The translations under genes and the position numbers were made by a program. DNA of 64,000 nucleotides from HGM11416 sp964532155. GTDB taxonomy: Bacteria; Bacillota; Clostridia; Christensenellales; Borkfalkiaceae. Location: NCBI GenBank assembly GCA_964532155.1, contig CAZHGN010000003.1, forward strand, positions 14,381 through 78,380, written 5' to 3'. The first letter of the stretch is position 1, and each line of letters opens with the position of its first letter. Shown here one piece after another: positions 50,277 through 58,216 of the stretch. The notes below the pieces were generated by a model that ran no database searches, had not been told where the DNA came from, and saw only the letters and a list, made by a program, of their open reading frames with translations.

Positions 50277-51875
50277 ATGAAAATGAGAAAAATTACCGCA
50301 TTCATTACCGCATTCGTTGCGATATTGGCGACTTTTTCCTTTTTGAATCCGACGCTTGCAAAAGCCGACGAGCCGACCGCGACGACACCTACGTTGACAG
50401 AGTATACTACGACGGCAGAGTTCGTTTTAGGTTATAAATCATACAAGAGCAACTATTTGTTCTCTTTCTTCGAAGACGCAACCGACGGTGAAAATAATAA
50501 GATTGAGATTGACTATAGTAAGTATACTTATACTTTCGCTTACGAATTAAAGGACGGCGCCGATCTTTCCGAAACTGAGAAAAAGAATACGAGCGCTTCC
50601 GGTATTTCGATTACCACCGAAACGGTTGGCGAAGGCGACGACCAAAAGACTCAGCTCAAAGATGGATCCGGTAACACCGTAAAGTTCAATGCAAAAGGCG
50701 ATTATAGGGCTACTTTGTCGCGTGCTGCAAAAACGGGAGATGATCGAACAGCAAAGGAGTTTGCCACTGTAGATTTCACTGTAATCGATAGACCTACTTC
50801 TTTAAAGCTCGCATACAATTTTGATGAAGACGTTCTTAAAGAGTACGTAACGCTCATCAAGGAAAAAGCGGAGTCGGTCGATTTCGGCAAGAATTTCAGC
50901 TATCCCGAGCTTAGAAAACTTATCAAGGTTGATTATTTCGATTATTCCGATCTTCAGTTGACTCTTTATCATACTTCCCCCGAAACCAGCGGATTTACCA
51001 AATCTTCTTCCTCCAAGGAATTCAAACTTGACGAGATAGGATATTATTCTTTCTACGTGGGCTTGTGCGATCCTTGTCAAATTAGCGAGCAAGACGTTAA
51101 CCTTTCCGGTCTTACCGCTAAGCAAGATGGTGGCGAAGTTAAATATTACGACGGTGAAAACGTTAAGTTCGTTCGCAAGGCTTCCGAGATAGCTCTCGGC
51201 GAGGGTTACGAAGATTATTCGATAGACTATCTTTGTGATGCCGATGGAAATAAACTTTGTCCGATCTTCACGTTCAACTACGTAAAGACCGCTACTCCTA
51301 AGGTAGAGATTGCCGGCGTAAACGATACTCCCAAAGGATATCACAAACTCGTTTATAAAAACGTTGACAAGCTTATCACTATCGACACGGTTGACAGCAG
51401 AACGACTCGTTATCGTTTGTATTTCTCAACTACGGACGTAACTACTACCGGCGATTGGACGCACGCGAATGGTGCGGAAAAGCTTGCCGAACTTGCGCAA
51501 GGAACGGAGTTTAATTCGGATGATCTCGCTTCCAATAACGGTGTGTTCGACGTTACCGAAGTCGACGCATTCGATTTCAGCACCTCGACGAGATATTTCA
51601 ATGTTGCCGCTAAGGGGTACTACTACGTCGTATGCGAAGTCGGAACGGACTTCGGTCAAGTGACGGTATGCACGAACGCTATCGACGCTACCAACGAATT
51701 TACCACCGTTAAGTACGCGCGTGACTGGGGCAAATTCTTCGAGAATAACACCACCGCGGTGATATTCCTCGGTATTGCCGTTCTGTCGTTTATCGGCTTG
51801 TTGCTCGTTATCTTTATCAAACCTAAGGATAAGGAAACCGAAAAGGCAGACGCTCTCCCCAAGAATAAGGGCTAA
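50277..51875 (+). CDS. Secreted, membrane-anchored surface protein, unknown
   Basis: 532 residues from ATG 50277, GGGAG 10 nt upstream. Signal peptide 'KITAFITAFVAILATFSFLN' with an ALAKA-DE-like cleavage site near residue 32. The body (about 450 residues) is beta-rich, acidic and tandem-like ('YTYTFAYELKDGADLSETEK', 'KEFKLDEIGYYSFYVGLCDP', 'TRYFNVAAKGYYYVVCEVG'). The C-terminal helix 'AVIFLGIAVLSFIGLLLVIF' and a KPKDKETEKADALPKNKG-like tail anchor it to the membrane. No sortase motif. Strong flanking promoter and terminator and a codon choice with fewer rare codons than its neighbours hint at high expression. I do not recognise the family. Confidence 0.8.
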   Translation: MKMRKITAFITAFVAILATFSFLNPTLAKADEPTATTPTLTEYTTTAEFVLGYKSYKSNYLFSFFEDATDGENNKIEIDYSKYTYTFAYELKDGADLSETEKKNTSASGISITTETVGEGDDQKTQLKDGSGNTVKFNAKGDYRATLSRAAKTGDDRTAKEFATVDFTVIDRPTSLKLAYNFDEDVLKEYVTLIKEKAESVDFGKNFSYPELRKLIKVDYFDYSDLQLTLYHTSPETSGFTKSSSSKEFKLDEIGYYSFYVGLCDPCQISEQDVNLSGLTAKQDGGEVKYYDGENVKFVRKASEIALGEGYEDYSIDYLCDADGNKLCPIFTFNYVKTATPKVEIAGVNDTPKGYHKLVYKNVDKLITIDTVDSRTTRYRLYFSTTDVTTTGDWTHANGAEKLAELAQGTEFNSDDLASNNGVFDVTEVDAFDFSTSTRYFNVAAKGYYYVVCEVGTDFGQVTVCTNAIDATNEFTTVKYARDWGKFFENNTTAVIFLGIAVLSFIGLLLVIFIKPKDKETEKADALPKNKG

Positions 51876-51889
51876 TAAATAAAATTACT

Positions 51890-51924
51890 AAATCGGCGGA
51901 AGGTACAATTTCGCCGATTTTTTT
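51890..51924 (+). terminator. Terminator of the 50277 gene
   Basis: AAATCGGCG and CGCCGATTT form a perfect 9-bp stem followed by TTTT. Confidence 0.9.
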
Positions 51925-51957
51925 ATCCTCGTTTCAGTGTATTGCCTAAAAAATGCT

Positions 51958-52413
51958 ATGATCGATTTTATTAAAAAAATACTCGTAAAATACCGCGAGC
52001 AAATAGCGTATCTTTTTTTCGGCGTGCTCACAACTCTTGTCAGCTGGGGCTCGTCTTCGGCGTTGTACTATTTTGCGTTCGGCAAAACGAATACGGCGCT
52101 TTGCAACGTTTTATCGGAAATAATAGCCGTTACCTTTGCTTATGTTACAAATAAGCTTTTCGTCTTTTGCAGTAAAACGACTAACTTTAAAGAGTTTTTA
52201 AAGGAAATATTGCTTTTTTACGCGCTTAGGGCGTTTTCTTCGGTAATTAACGTCGGAGCGATGACTCTTTTCGTTGACGTTTGGGAATTGGAATTTTGGG
52301 TATGCAAAATTGCCGTCAACGTGGTAGTTATCATTCTTAATTACTTCTTTTCCAAGTTGTTCGTTTTTAAAGATAAAAATAAAAAAGAAGTGGAGGGCGA
52401 AAATGCAAATTAA
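51958..52413 (+). CDS. GtrA-family membrane protein
   Basis: 151 residues from ATG 51958; a GTG at 51937 is an in-frame alternative, and neither has a clear ribosome site. Four helices with GtrA features: 'YLFFGVLTTLVSWGSSSALYY', 'CNVLSEIIAVTFAYVTNKLFVF', 'FYALRAFSSVINVGAMTLF' and 'VNVVVIILNYFFSKLFVFK'. GtrA proteins are thought to flip polyprenyl-linked sugars or assist teichoic or polysaccharide glycosylation. It overlaps the start of aroB by 11 nt. Confidence 0.88.
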   Translation: MIDFIKKILVKYREQIAYLFFGVLTTLVSWGSSSALYYFAFGKTNTALCNVLSEIIAVTFAYVTNKLFVFCSKTTNFKEFLKEILLFYALRAFSSVINVGAMTLFVDVWELEFWVCKIAVNVVVIILNYFFSKLFVFKDKNKKEVEGENAN

Positions 52414-53449
52414 AACTGCCGATAATTTATGCGACGTGCTTTTTTTCGGCGACGTTTCAAGTGCGGTGCGCGCTCTGCCTCTTTCCCTCGGCAAAAAAGT
52501 TGCCCTTTTGGTGAGCGAAAAAATAGACGGAGCCGTTATTTTTCGTGCGGCAAGGCAAATAGAAGAGTGCGGTGCGCAAGCCTTCGTTAAAACAATAGCG
52601 GACGGCGAGCGTTGCAAGACGGTTGAAAACGCGACGGCGCTTGCGCTTTATTTAGACGAAAACGGTTTTACCCGTAAGGATATAATCGTTAACGTCGGCG
52701 GCGGAACGGTGTGCGACCTCGGCGGTTTCGTGGCGAGTATATACAAACGCGGCGTGCGTTTTTACAATCTGCCTACGACTTTATTGTGTGCGGTAGACGC
52801 TTGTATCGGCGGAAAAACCGCCGTGGACGCAGGCGGCGTTAAAAACCTTTTAGGTACGTTTTTTCAGCCGAGCGGCGCGTTCGTCGTAAAAGAACTCATA
52901 CCGCAAGAAAATTTTGAACTTATAAACGCGGGTAAGTCGGAAATAGTAAAATACGCCCTTTTAGACGAGGAGTTTTTCGATTATTTGCAAGGGCTTTCGG
53001 GTGACCTTTTCGACGGCGTTTTGTTCGAAGTAATCGAAAAATGCCTTAATATAAAAAAGAAGTACGTCGAAGCGGACGAGCATGACGATGGCGCAAGGCA
53101 CGCACTTAACCTCGGGCATACCGTCGCCCATGCGATAGAAGCGAAAAACGGTTATGCGACTTGCCATGCGGATGCCGTTAAAACGGGGCTTTTAGCCGAA
53201 ACCGAGCTGGCTTTAAAAATAGGCGCGATAAATTTAGAGCGGTATAAAAGCATTTGCGCTTTATACGAAAAATATTTCGGTTTATCGCATTACGACTTAA
53301 AAAAATTAACGGCGCTTATTCCTTTCGCCGTTCACGATAAAAAGAATTCGGACGGCAAAATCAAATTCGTTCTTCCGAGCGGCAGTTCGGTAGAAGAGTT
53401 CGGTTTTACCGCCGAGCAACTAATAAAAATCGCGGAGAGCGCCGTGTAA
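52403..53449 (+). CDS. aroB: 3-dehydroquinate synthase
   Basis: 348 residues, GTGGAGGG before the ATG, inside the end of gtrA. NAD-binding 'NVGGGTVCDLGGFVASIYKRG', substrate region 'PTTLLCAVDACIGGKTAVDAG', zinc ligands in 'GKSEIVKYAL', 'LNLGHTVAHAIE' and 'CHADAVKTG'. It closes DAHP to 3-dehydroquinate in aromatic amino acid synthesis. No other shikimate gene is present here, and position between gtrA and an ABC exporter is unusual; a sugar-phosphate cyclase of the same superfamily with another product (for example 2-epi-5-epi-valiolone or 2-deoxy-scyllo-inosose synthase) cannot be excluded but the motifs favour DHQ synthase. Confidence 0.9.
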   Translation: MQIKTADNLCDVLFFGDVSSAVRALPLSLGKKVALLVSEKIDGAVIFRAARQIEECGAQAFVKTIADGERCKTVENATALALYLDENGFTRKDIIVNVGGGTVCDLGGFVASIYKRGVRFYNLPTTLLCAVDACIGGKTAVDAGGVKNLLGTFFQPSGAFVVKELIPQENFELINAGKSEIVKYALLDEEFFDYLQGLSGDLFDGVLFEVIEKCLNIKKKYVEADEHDDGARHALNLGHTVAHAIEAKNGYATCHADAVKTGLLAETELALKIGAINLERYKSICALYEKYFGLSHYDLKKLTALIPFAVHDKKNSDGKIKFVLPSGSSVEEFGFTAEQLIKIAESAV

Positions 53450-53472
53450 CGGCGTGCGAGATAGGAGTGAAA

Positions 53473-54171
53473 ATGGATATTCTTACGGTAGACGGACTGT
53501 CTAAAAGCTACAAGGGCGGCGCGCTTGCCGTTTCCGATATGTATTACGCACTCGGAGAGGGGCGTATTTTGGGGCTGCTCGGTCCTAACGGAAGCGGAAA
53601 AACCACCTTGCTTAAATGTATTGCGGGGCTTTTAACGCCCGAAAAGGGCTTTGCTACCGTATGCGGCGAAAAAATCGGCGTTTCGACGAAATCTCTCGTT
53701 GCCTATTTGCCCGACAGAAACTTTCTGTGCGAATGGATGACGGTCGAGAGATTTCTTACGTATACCGGAGATTTCTTTCCCGATTTCGACCGTGCGCGCG
53801 CCGAAGAAATGATTGCTCGGCTTAACATTTCGCCGAAAACTACGATAAAAACGCTATCCAAGGGCAATAAGGAAAAACTTGCGCTTATCGTTACGATGAG
53901 CCGCAACGCCAAACTTTATCTTTTGGACGAGCCGATTGCCGGCGTAGATCCCGCCGCGCGCGAGTACGTTATTTCAACCGTATTAAACAACTTTTCTCCG
54001 CATTCGTCGGTCGTTATATCAACGCACTTGATAGCCGACGTAGAGCCCGTTTTAACCGACGTTTTGTTCCTTTCGCGCGGGGTGATTACGCTTGCCGGCG
54101 AGGCGGACGTCGTGAGGAGCCAAACGGGAATGAGTATTGACGAGCTGTTCAGGGAGGAATTCAGATGCTGA
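53473..54171 (+). CDS. ABC transporter ATP-binding protein
   Basis: 232 residues from ATG 53473 with AGGAG upstream. Walker A GPNGSGKTT, Q-loop 'LVAYLPDRNFLC', a divergent signature 'LSKGNKEKL' (LSKG in place of LSGG), Walker B 'KLYLLDEP' and H-loop 'ISTHLIAD'. Of the YtrB/GntR-associated type whose signature reads LSKGM/LSKGN. It works with the permease that overlaps it by 7 nt. Confidence 0.92.
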   Translation: MDILTVDGLSKSYKGGALAVSDMYYALGEGRILGLLGPNGSGKTTLLKCIAGLLTPEKGFATVCGEKIGVSTKSLVAYLPDRNFLCEWMTVERFLTYTGDFFPDFDRARAEEMIARLNISPKTTIKTLSKGNKEKLALIVTMSRNAKLYLLDEPIAGVDPAAREYVISTVLNNFSPHSSVVISTHLIADVEPVLTDVLFLSRGVITLAGEADVVRSQTGMSIDELFREEFRC

Positions 54172-54968
54172 AAAAGCTTTATAAATACGAGTTTTCTTGG
54201 ATGCTTCCGAGGGCGGCTATCGGGTGGATAATAGTTTTCGGCGTTGCGCTGCTCGGTTTGGTTACGGAAAGCGTTTATAACGCTTGCGAAGACGTGATAC
54301 TTCAGTCTGATTTTTTAACGGCGGTTTCGAGTGCTTCTGTAATCGCTTTGTCCGTGCTTCTTTTTGCGGCGCAAGCGTTTTGCGTGGTGTTCTGCATTGC
54401 GTTATCCGCCGTTAGATTCTATAAGAATATTTATTCGTCGGAGGGCTATTTCACACTTTGCACGCCGATAAAACCGTCCGAGCATGTTATTTGCAAGGCG
54501 GTCGTCGCTTTCGTTTTCGTCTTGGCGTCTTTCGGCGTTTGTGTTTTGTCGAGCCTTGTCAGGTATTCGGGAGTGAAAGAACTATTCGAAACCTTGCGCG
54601 ATATTTTTAACGTGTTCGCCATGTACGAAATATCTTGGACGTATGCGTTAGAACTTGTAATAGTCGCGTTGACCGCTTCGGCGTTCTTTATATCCGAGTT
54701 GTATCTTGCCGTATCGTTCGGGCAAGGATTTAAGAACAAAAAATTGGGCGCCGTCGTCAGTTATTTTATAATCAATTCGGTTGTCGGCGTTGGGCAGTCC
54801 TTGCTGTCTTCCGTGTCGTCTTTGATATTCGGCTCGCTTATATTCAGGGCGCCTAAGGTTTTTGCTCACGTGGCGTTATGCGGCACGGCGGTGTTAGAAG
54901 CGGGGCTTGCAGTCCTTGCGTTCGCAATCGTAATTAACCGCTTAAAAAATAAAGTAAACCTCGAATAA
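54165..54968 (+). CDS. ABC transporter permease, YtrC/D-like
   Basis: 267 residues with six hydrophobic helices. N-terminus 'KKLYKYEFSWMLPRAAIGW', loop 'YKNIYSSEGYFTLCTPIKPS' and 'FAIVINRLKNKVNLE' end. The pattern 'SEGYLTLTLPV' in the first loop is characteristic of small exporters of the ABC-2 type in Firmicutes. Cargo unknown; overlap with the ATPase shows coupled expression. Dispersed motif copy F begins in its stop codon. Confidence 0.88.
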   Translation: MLKKLYKYEFSWMLPRAAIGWIIVFGVALLGLVTESVYNACEDVILQSDFLTAVSSASVIALSVLLFAAQAFCVVFCIALSAVRFYKNIYSSEGYFTLCTPIKPSEHVICKAVVAFVFVLASFGVCVLSSLVRYSGVKELFETLRDIFNVFAMYEISWTYALELVIVALTASAFFISELYLAVSFGQGFKNKKLGAVVSYFIINSVVGVGQSLLSSVSSLIFGSLIFRAPKVFAHVALCGTAVLEAGLAVLAFAIVINRLKNKVNLE

Positions 54969-54990
54969 TCGACTTATAGCCCGACTTTTT
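54965..54990 (+). repeat. Dispersed motif copy F
   Basis: ATAATCGACTTATAGCCCG then ACTTTTT, starting inside the stop codon of the ABC permease. It matches the copy within the MBL-fold gene at 23 of 26 positions. Confidence 0.8.
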
Positions 54991-55036
54991 AAAAAAACGG
55001 CTACAATTCGGCACTATAATCAATAAAAATTTTTAC

Positions 55037-55067
55037 GGCGCGGGCAAAACCTTGCGCCATTTTTTTG
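55037..55067 (+). terminator. Terminator after the aroB-ABC cluster
   Basis: GGCGC and GCGCC arms (extendable with G-U pairs) followed by ATTTTTTT. Confidence 0.75.
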
Positions 55068-55107
55068 TCATAAAAAAGCCGTAAATTTAAAAAACGCTTG
55101 CAATCGT

Positions 55108-55136
55108 TTGATAAAAACGGCAAAATAGTTTAATAT
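55108..55136 (+). promoter_or_regulatory. Promoter of the 55183 gene
   Basis: TTGATA (55108-55113), 17-nt spacer, TAATAT (55131-55136), 47 nt ahead of the start codon. Confidence 0.7.
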
Positions 55137-55182
55137 ATAAAAGAAATATATTAGTACGCGCGCGGCGCGTAACGGAGTTATA

Positions 55183-56577
55183 ATGGCAAAGAAAAAAGGC
55201 TTTATTGCAAGAATGATAGAGGGACCGGAGCGTTCGGAAGACTACGCACGCTCTACTATGCCGGGCAACAGATGGGAGCTCGGCTGGGGCATACTGCGCG
55301 ATAATTTCGGCAAGCTGTTCGGTCTTAATATGCTCATGCTGCTCTTCTTTTTACCCGTAATTTTGCTCGTTCTTTGGCGGTATATGCAAGTGCAATATTA
55401 CGCCGTAGTCATGCCCTTTTCGGGCAATATCGGGTTAGGTTACCCCTCGGTGCCTAACATGGTCGGCTTTACCGAGCAAATTTATTTTCTCGTCGATCGC
55501 AACGTTATGATGCTTATTCCGTTTGCCGGAATAATCGCTTCGGTCGGATTGGCCGGCGGAATGTACGTTATGCGCAATATGGTTTGGGCGGAGGGCGTTT
55601 TCGTCGGAAAGGATTTTTGGTCGGGCGTAAAAAAGAACTTCTTCAACGTATTTTTAAGCACGTTGCTTTATACCGTGCTTTTGTTCGTCGGCGTAGTTTC
55701 CATAAGAATGGGCAACTTTATCAATGCGAGCGATCCGCATTGGTACATAACCTTTTCGGTAATAATGGGGTATATCTTGCTCGTGTTTTTCACTATCGTA
55801 TACCTGTATACGCTTACTTTCGGCGTAACGTATAAGCTTAAATTCCGCAATCTCATTAAAAACTCGTGCATAATGACCGTCGGATTGCTCCCCGTAAACC
55901 TATTTTTTGCGGCGTTCGCGCTCGTTTCGATAGTTCTTATGGTAATCGGCGGAATATTTACGATGATCGGCGTTACCGCGTTTATCGTGCTCGGTTTGTC
56001 GGGCGCCGCCCTCATTTGGACTAACTATTCGCAGTGGGCGTTCGATAAGTTTATCAACGACCAAGTTCCCGGCGCGGTTAAAAATCGCGGTATCTATTCC
56101 AAGAAAGAAAGCGAAGAGGAGCGCGATTTCTCGTTCGAGCGTTCTACTCTCGGCAAGCGCCCCGTAAAGCCCGTTACCGACTACGACGTAGAACTCGTGG
56201 AATTGCCCGAAAACTTCTCTCGTGCGGACTTGCAACGTCTTGAAGAGAGTAAAGAGGCAATGCGCCGCGACAGCGACGAATACGTTGCCGACGTGCTCGC
56301 CGGTAAACCGTACGAGCCTAAAAAACAAGCGGACGGAGAGGGCGAAACGGGCGGCGAAAGCGAAGTTGCGACCGATGAAAGCGAAGTTGCGACCGATGAA
56401 AGCGAAGTCGCGACCGANNNNNNNNNNNNNNNNNNNNNNNNNNNNNNNNNNNNNNNNNNNNNNNNNNNNNNNNNNNNNNNNNNNNNNNNNNNNNNNNNNN
56501 NNNNNNNNNNNNNNNNNGCGACCGATGAAAGCGAAGTCGCGACCGACGAAAAACACGACGGCGCCGACGGAGAATAA
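55183..56577 (+). CDS. DUF624-like membrane protein with heptapeptide repeat tail (contains gap)
   Basis: ACGGAG before the ATG. Residues of about 45-285 hold six helices ('LFGLNMLMLLFFLPVILLVL', 'MMLIPFAGIIASVGLAGGMY', 'VFLSTLLYTVLLFVGVVSI', 'VIMGYILLVFFTIVYLYTLT', 'LPVNLFFAAFALVSIVLMVI', 'TAFIVLGLSGAALIW') with 'KDFWSGVKKNFF' between, a layout like DUF624 proteins often tied to carbohydrate use; this assignment is tentative. The C-terminal 150 residues are acidic and disordered, ending in tandem SEVATDE heptapeptides interrupted by 100 N. True length is unknown; the frame stays open across the placeholder. First gene of a run that leads into the methyltransferase-hslO cluster. Confidence 0.7.
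   Translation: MAKKKGFIARMIEGPERSEDYARSTMPGNRWELGWGILRDNFGKLFGLNMLMLLFFLPVILLVLWRYMQVQYYAVVMPFSGNIGLGYPSVPNMVGFTEQIYFLVDRNVMMLIPFAGIIASVGLAGGMYVMRNMVWAEGVFVGKDFWSGVKKNFFNVFLSTLLYTVLLFVGVVSIRMGNFINASDPHWYITFSVIMGYILLVFFTIVYLYTLTFGVTYKLKFRNLIKNSCIMTVGLLPVNLFFAAFALVSIVLMVIGGIFTMIGVTAFIVLGLSGAALIWTNYSQWAFDKFINDQVPGAVKNRGIYSKKESEEERDFSFERSTLGKRPVKPVTDYDVELVELPENFSRADLQRLEESKEAMRRDSDEYVADVLAGKPYEPKKQADGEGETGGESEVATDESEVATDESEVATXXXXXXXXXXXXXXXXXXXXXXXXXXXXXXXXXXATDESEVATDEKHDGADGE
56367..56546 (+). repeat. 21-bp tandem repeat encoding SEVATDE
   Basis: Units of AGCGAAGTTGCGACCGATGA plus A repeat at least three times before the gap and once or more after it, in frame. Units differ only by T/C in the Val and Thr/Asp codons. 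The array caused the assembly break, so copy number is unknown and probably variable. Confidence 0.9.
56418..56517. other. Assembly gap (100 N)
   Basis: Exactly 100 N inside the 21-bp tandem array; placeholder of unknown true length. Confidence 0.98.
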
Positions 56578-56583
56578 TTTAAA

Positions 56584-57327
56584 ATGCAAAAAATGCAGTT
56601 GTTTGCCGCCGTCGCGGATTTTTACGAATATTCGATGAAACTGAACTGCGATTACGCAAGGTGGGCAAGTTATTTAACCGACGTTATCGGAAAATACGTT
56701 CCGCAGGCGGGTAGCGGAATAGACGCCGCTTGCGGAAGCGGATATTTCACGCGGGCGATAAAGCGTGCGGGCTACCGCGTTACCGGCGTTGATATTTCTG
56801 CCGAAATGCTCACCGCGGCAAGCGCCGAATGCGCTAAAGAAAAACTCGCGATCGATTTCAGAGCGTGCGATATGACTTCGCTCAAGGTTTTTGAAAAGGT
56901 CGATTTTATAACCGTTGTAAACGACGGAATGAACTGCTTGCAAAAGCCCAAGTTTTTAAAGGCGCTAAAAAGTTTTCGCACGTGTTTGAAAAAAGGCGGT
57001 CTGCTTCACTTCGATTTGTCGAGCGAGTATAAGCTTAGGCATATAGTAGGCAACGAAACTTTTTGCGAAGACGACGAAGACTATTCCTACATTTGGTTCA
57101 ACCGCCTATCGAGCGACAGAGTGGATATGGATATGAGCGTGTTTTTGCGCGAGGGCGAGCGTTACGTTAAGCGCGAGTGCAGTTTGACCGAATATATCTA
57201 TACCGAGCGTGAAGTGGTTGAAATGCTCGAAAAAAGCGGTTTTACCGTGGTTGCCGTCGACGGACAGTCGGGCGAGCCGCTTACAGCCGAAAGCGAAAGG
57301 ATTTGCTTTACGGCGATTGCTAAATAG
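56584..57327 (+). CDS. Class I SAM-dependent methyltransferase
   Basis: 247 residues; GGAG 11 nt before the ATG (a second ATG at 56593 is possible). Motif I 'GIDAACGSGYFTRAIKRAGY', motif II 'VTGVDISAEML', motif III 'FRACDMTSLKVFEKVDFITV', then 'CLKKGGLLHFDL'. A generic small-molecule or protein methyltransferase of the Methyltransf_25/11 type; substrate cannot be inferred. It begins 6 nt after the DUF624-like gene and is followed after 22 nt by hslO, so it links two parts of one operon. Confidence 0.88.
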   Translation: MQKMQLFAAVADFYEYSMKLNCDYARWASYLTDVIGKYVPQAGSGIDAACGSGYFTRAIKRAGYRVTGVDISAEMLTAASAECAKEKLAIDFRACDMTSLKVFEKVDFITVVNDGMNCLQKPKFLKALKSFRTCLKKGGLLHFDLSSEYKLRHIVGNETFCEDDEDYSYIWFNRLSSDRVDMDMSVFLREGERYVKRECSLTEYIYTEREVVEMLEKSGFTVVAVDGQSGEPLTAESERICFTAIAK

Positions 57328-57349
57328 ATTTTTATACTGATTGTTAAAT

Positions 57350-58216
57350 ATGGACGTACTATACAAGGGCGTGGCGTTCGGCGGCGAGATTTCGCTTACC
57401 GTTATAGAAGCCACTCAAATGATTAACGAGGCTATAAATATTCACGGCTTGTCGCCGCTTGCGGCGGCGGCGCTCGGTCGCACGCTTATTGCGTCGACCT
57501 TTATGTCGTCCACGCTGAAAACCGAGGGTGACAGACTTTCGGTTACGCTGTCGGGGAACGGCGTCGGCGGACAAATAGTAGTCGCCGGAGACGCCGATTT
57601 GAATATGCGCGGTTATATCGATAATCCGACTTGCGATTTGCCGCTTAACGCAAAGGGCAAGCTGGACGTTGCCGGTTGCGTCGGTAAGGGCAGACTTACC
57701 GTCGTTAAAAGCATGGGGCTTAAAGAACCGTATACCGGCAGTTGCGCGATAGAAAGCGGTGAAATTGCCGAAGACTTCGCAAGATATTACGCTTATTCCG
57801 AACAGCAGCCCACGGCAATGGCGCTCGGCGTGCGCATAGGCAAGGGCAATGCGTGCATAGGTGCGGGGGGCGTTATTTTTCAAGCCCTGCCCGGTGCGAG
57901 CGATCAAAGCCTTGCAAAAGCGGAAGAGCTTGCTCTGTCGCTTACCGATATTTCGTCTATAATGGAAAAAATCGGCGCCGACGAGTTCGTTCGCACTACT
58001 TTTTCCGATTATTCTTACGAGAAATTCTTGCCTAAATATCACTGTCTTTGTTCAAAGGACTATATTGACGGAGTGCTTTTAACGCTCGGCTACGACGAAC
58101 TTGTGCAAACTTGCGAGCAAGAGGGAAAAGTCGAGGTAGGCTGTCATTTTTGCAATAAAAAATACGTTTATTATAAAGCCGACGTGGATAAGCTTTTCGG
58201 CAAGGGAGAACGATGA
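57350..58216 (+). CDS. hslO: Redox-regulated chaperone Hsp33
   Basis: 288 residues from ATG 57350 (a TTG at 57341 is in frame; no strong ribosome site). N-terminal Hsp33 fold ('PLAAAALGRTLIASTFMSSTLK', 'GNGVGGQIVVAGDADLNMRG'), 'QPTAMALGVRIGKGNACIGAGG', and the C-terminal zinc switch with 'YHCLCSKDYID' (CxC) and 'VGCHFCNKKY' (CxxC). Under oxidative stress the four cysteines form disulfides and the protein becomes an unfolding-activated holdase. All four cysteines are intact. Its stop overlaps the ATG of the TPR gene (ATGA). Confidence 0.96.
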   Translation: MDVLYKGVAFGGEISLTVIEATQMINEAINIHGLSPLAAAALGRTLIASTFMSSTLKTEGDRLSVTLSGNGVGGQIVVAGDADLNMRGYIDNPTCDLPLNAKGKLDVAGCVGKGRLTVVKSMGLKEPYTGSCAIESGEIAEDFARYYAYSEQQPTAMALGVRIGKGNACIGAGGVIFQALPGASDQSLAKAEELALSLTDISSIMEKIGADEFVRTTFSDYSYEKFLPKYHCLCSKDYIDGVLLTLGYDELVQTCEQEGKVEVGCHFCNKKYVYYKADVDKLFGKGER

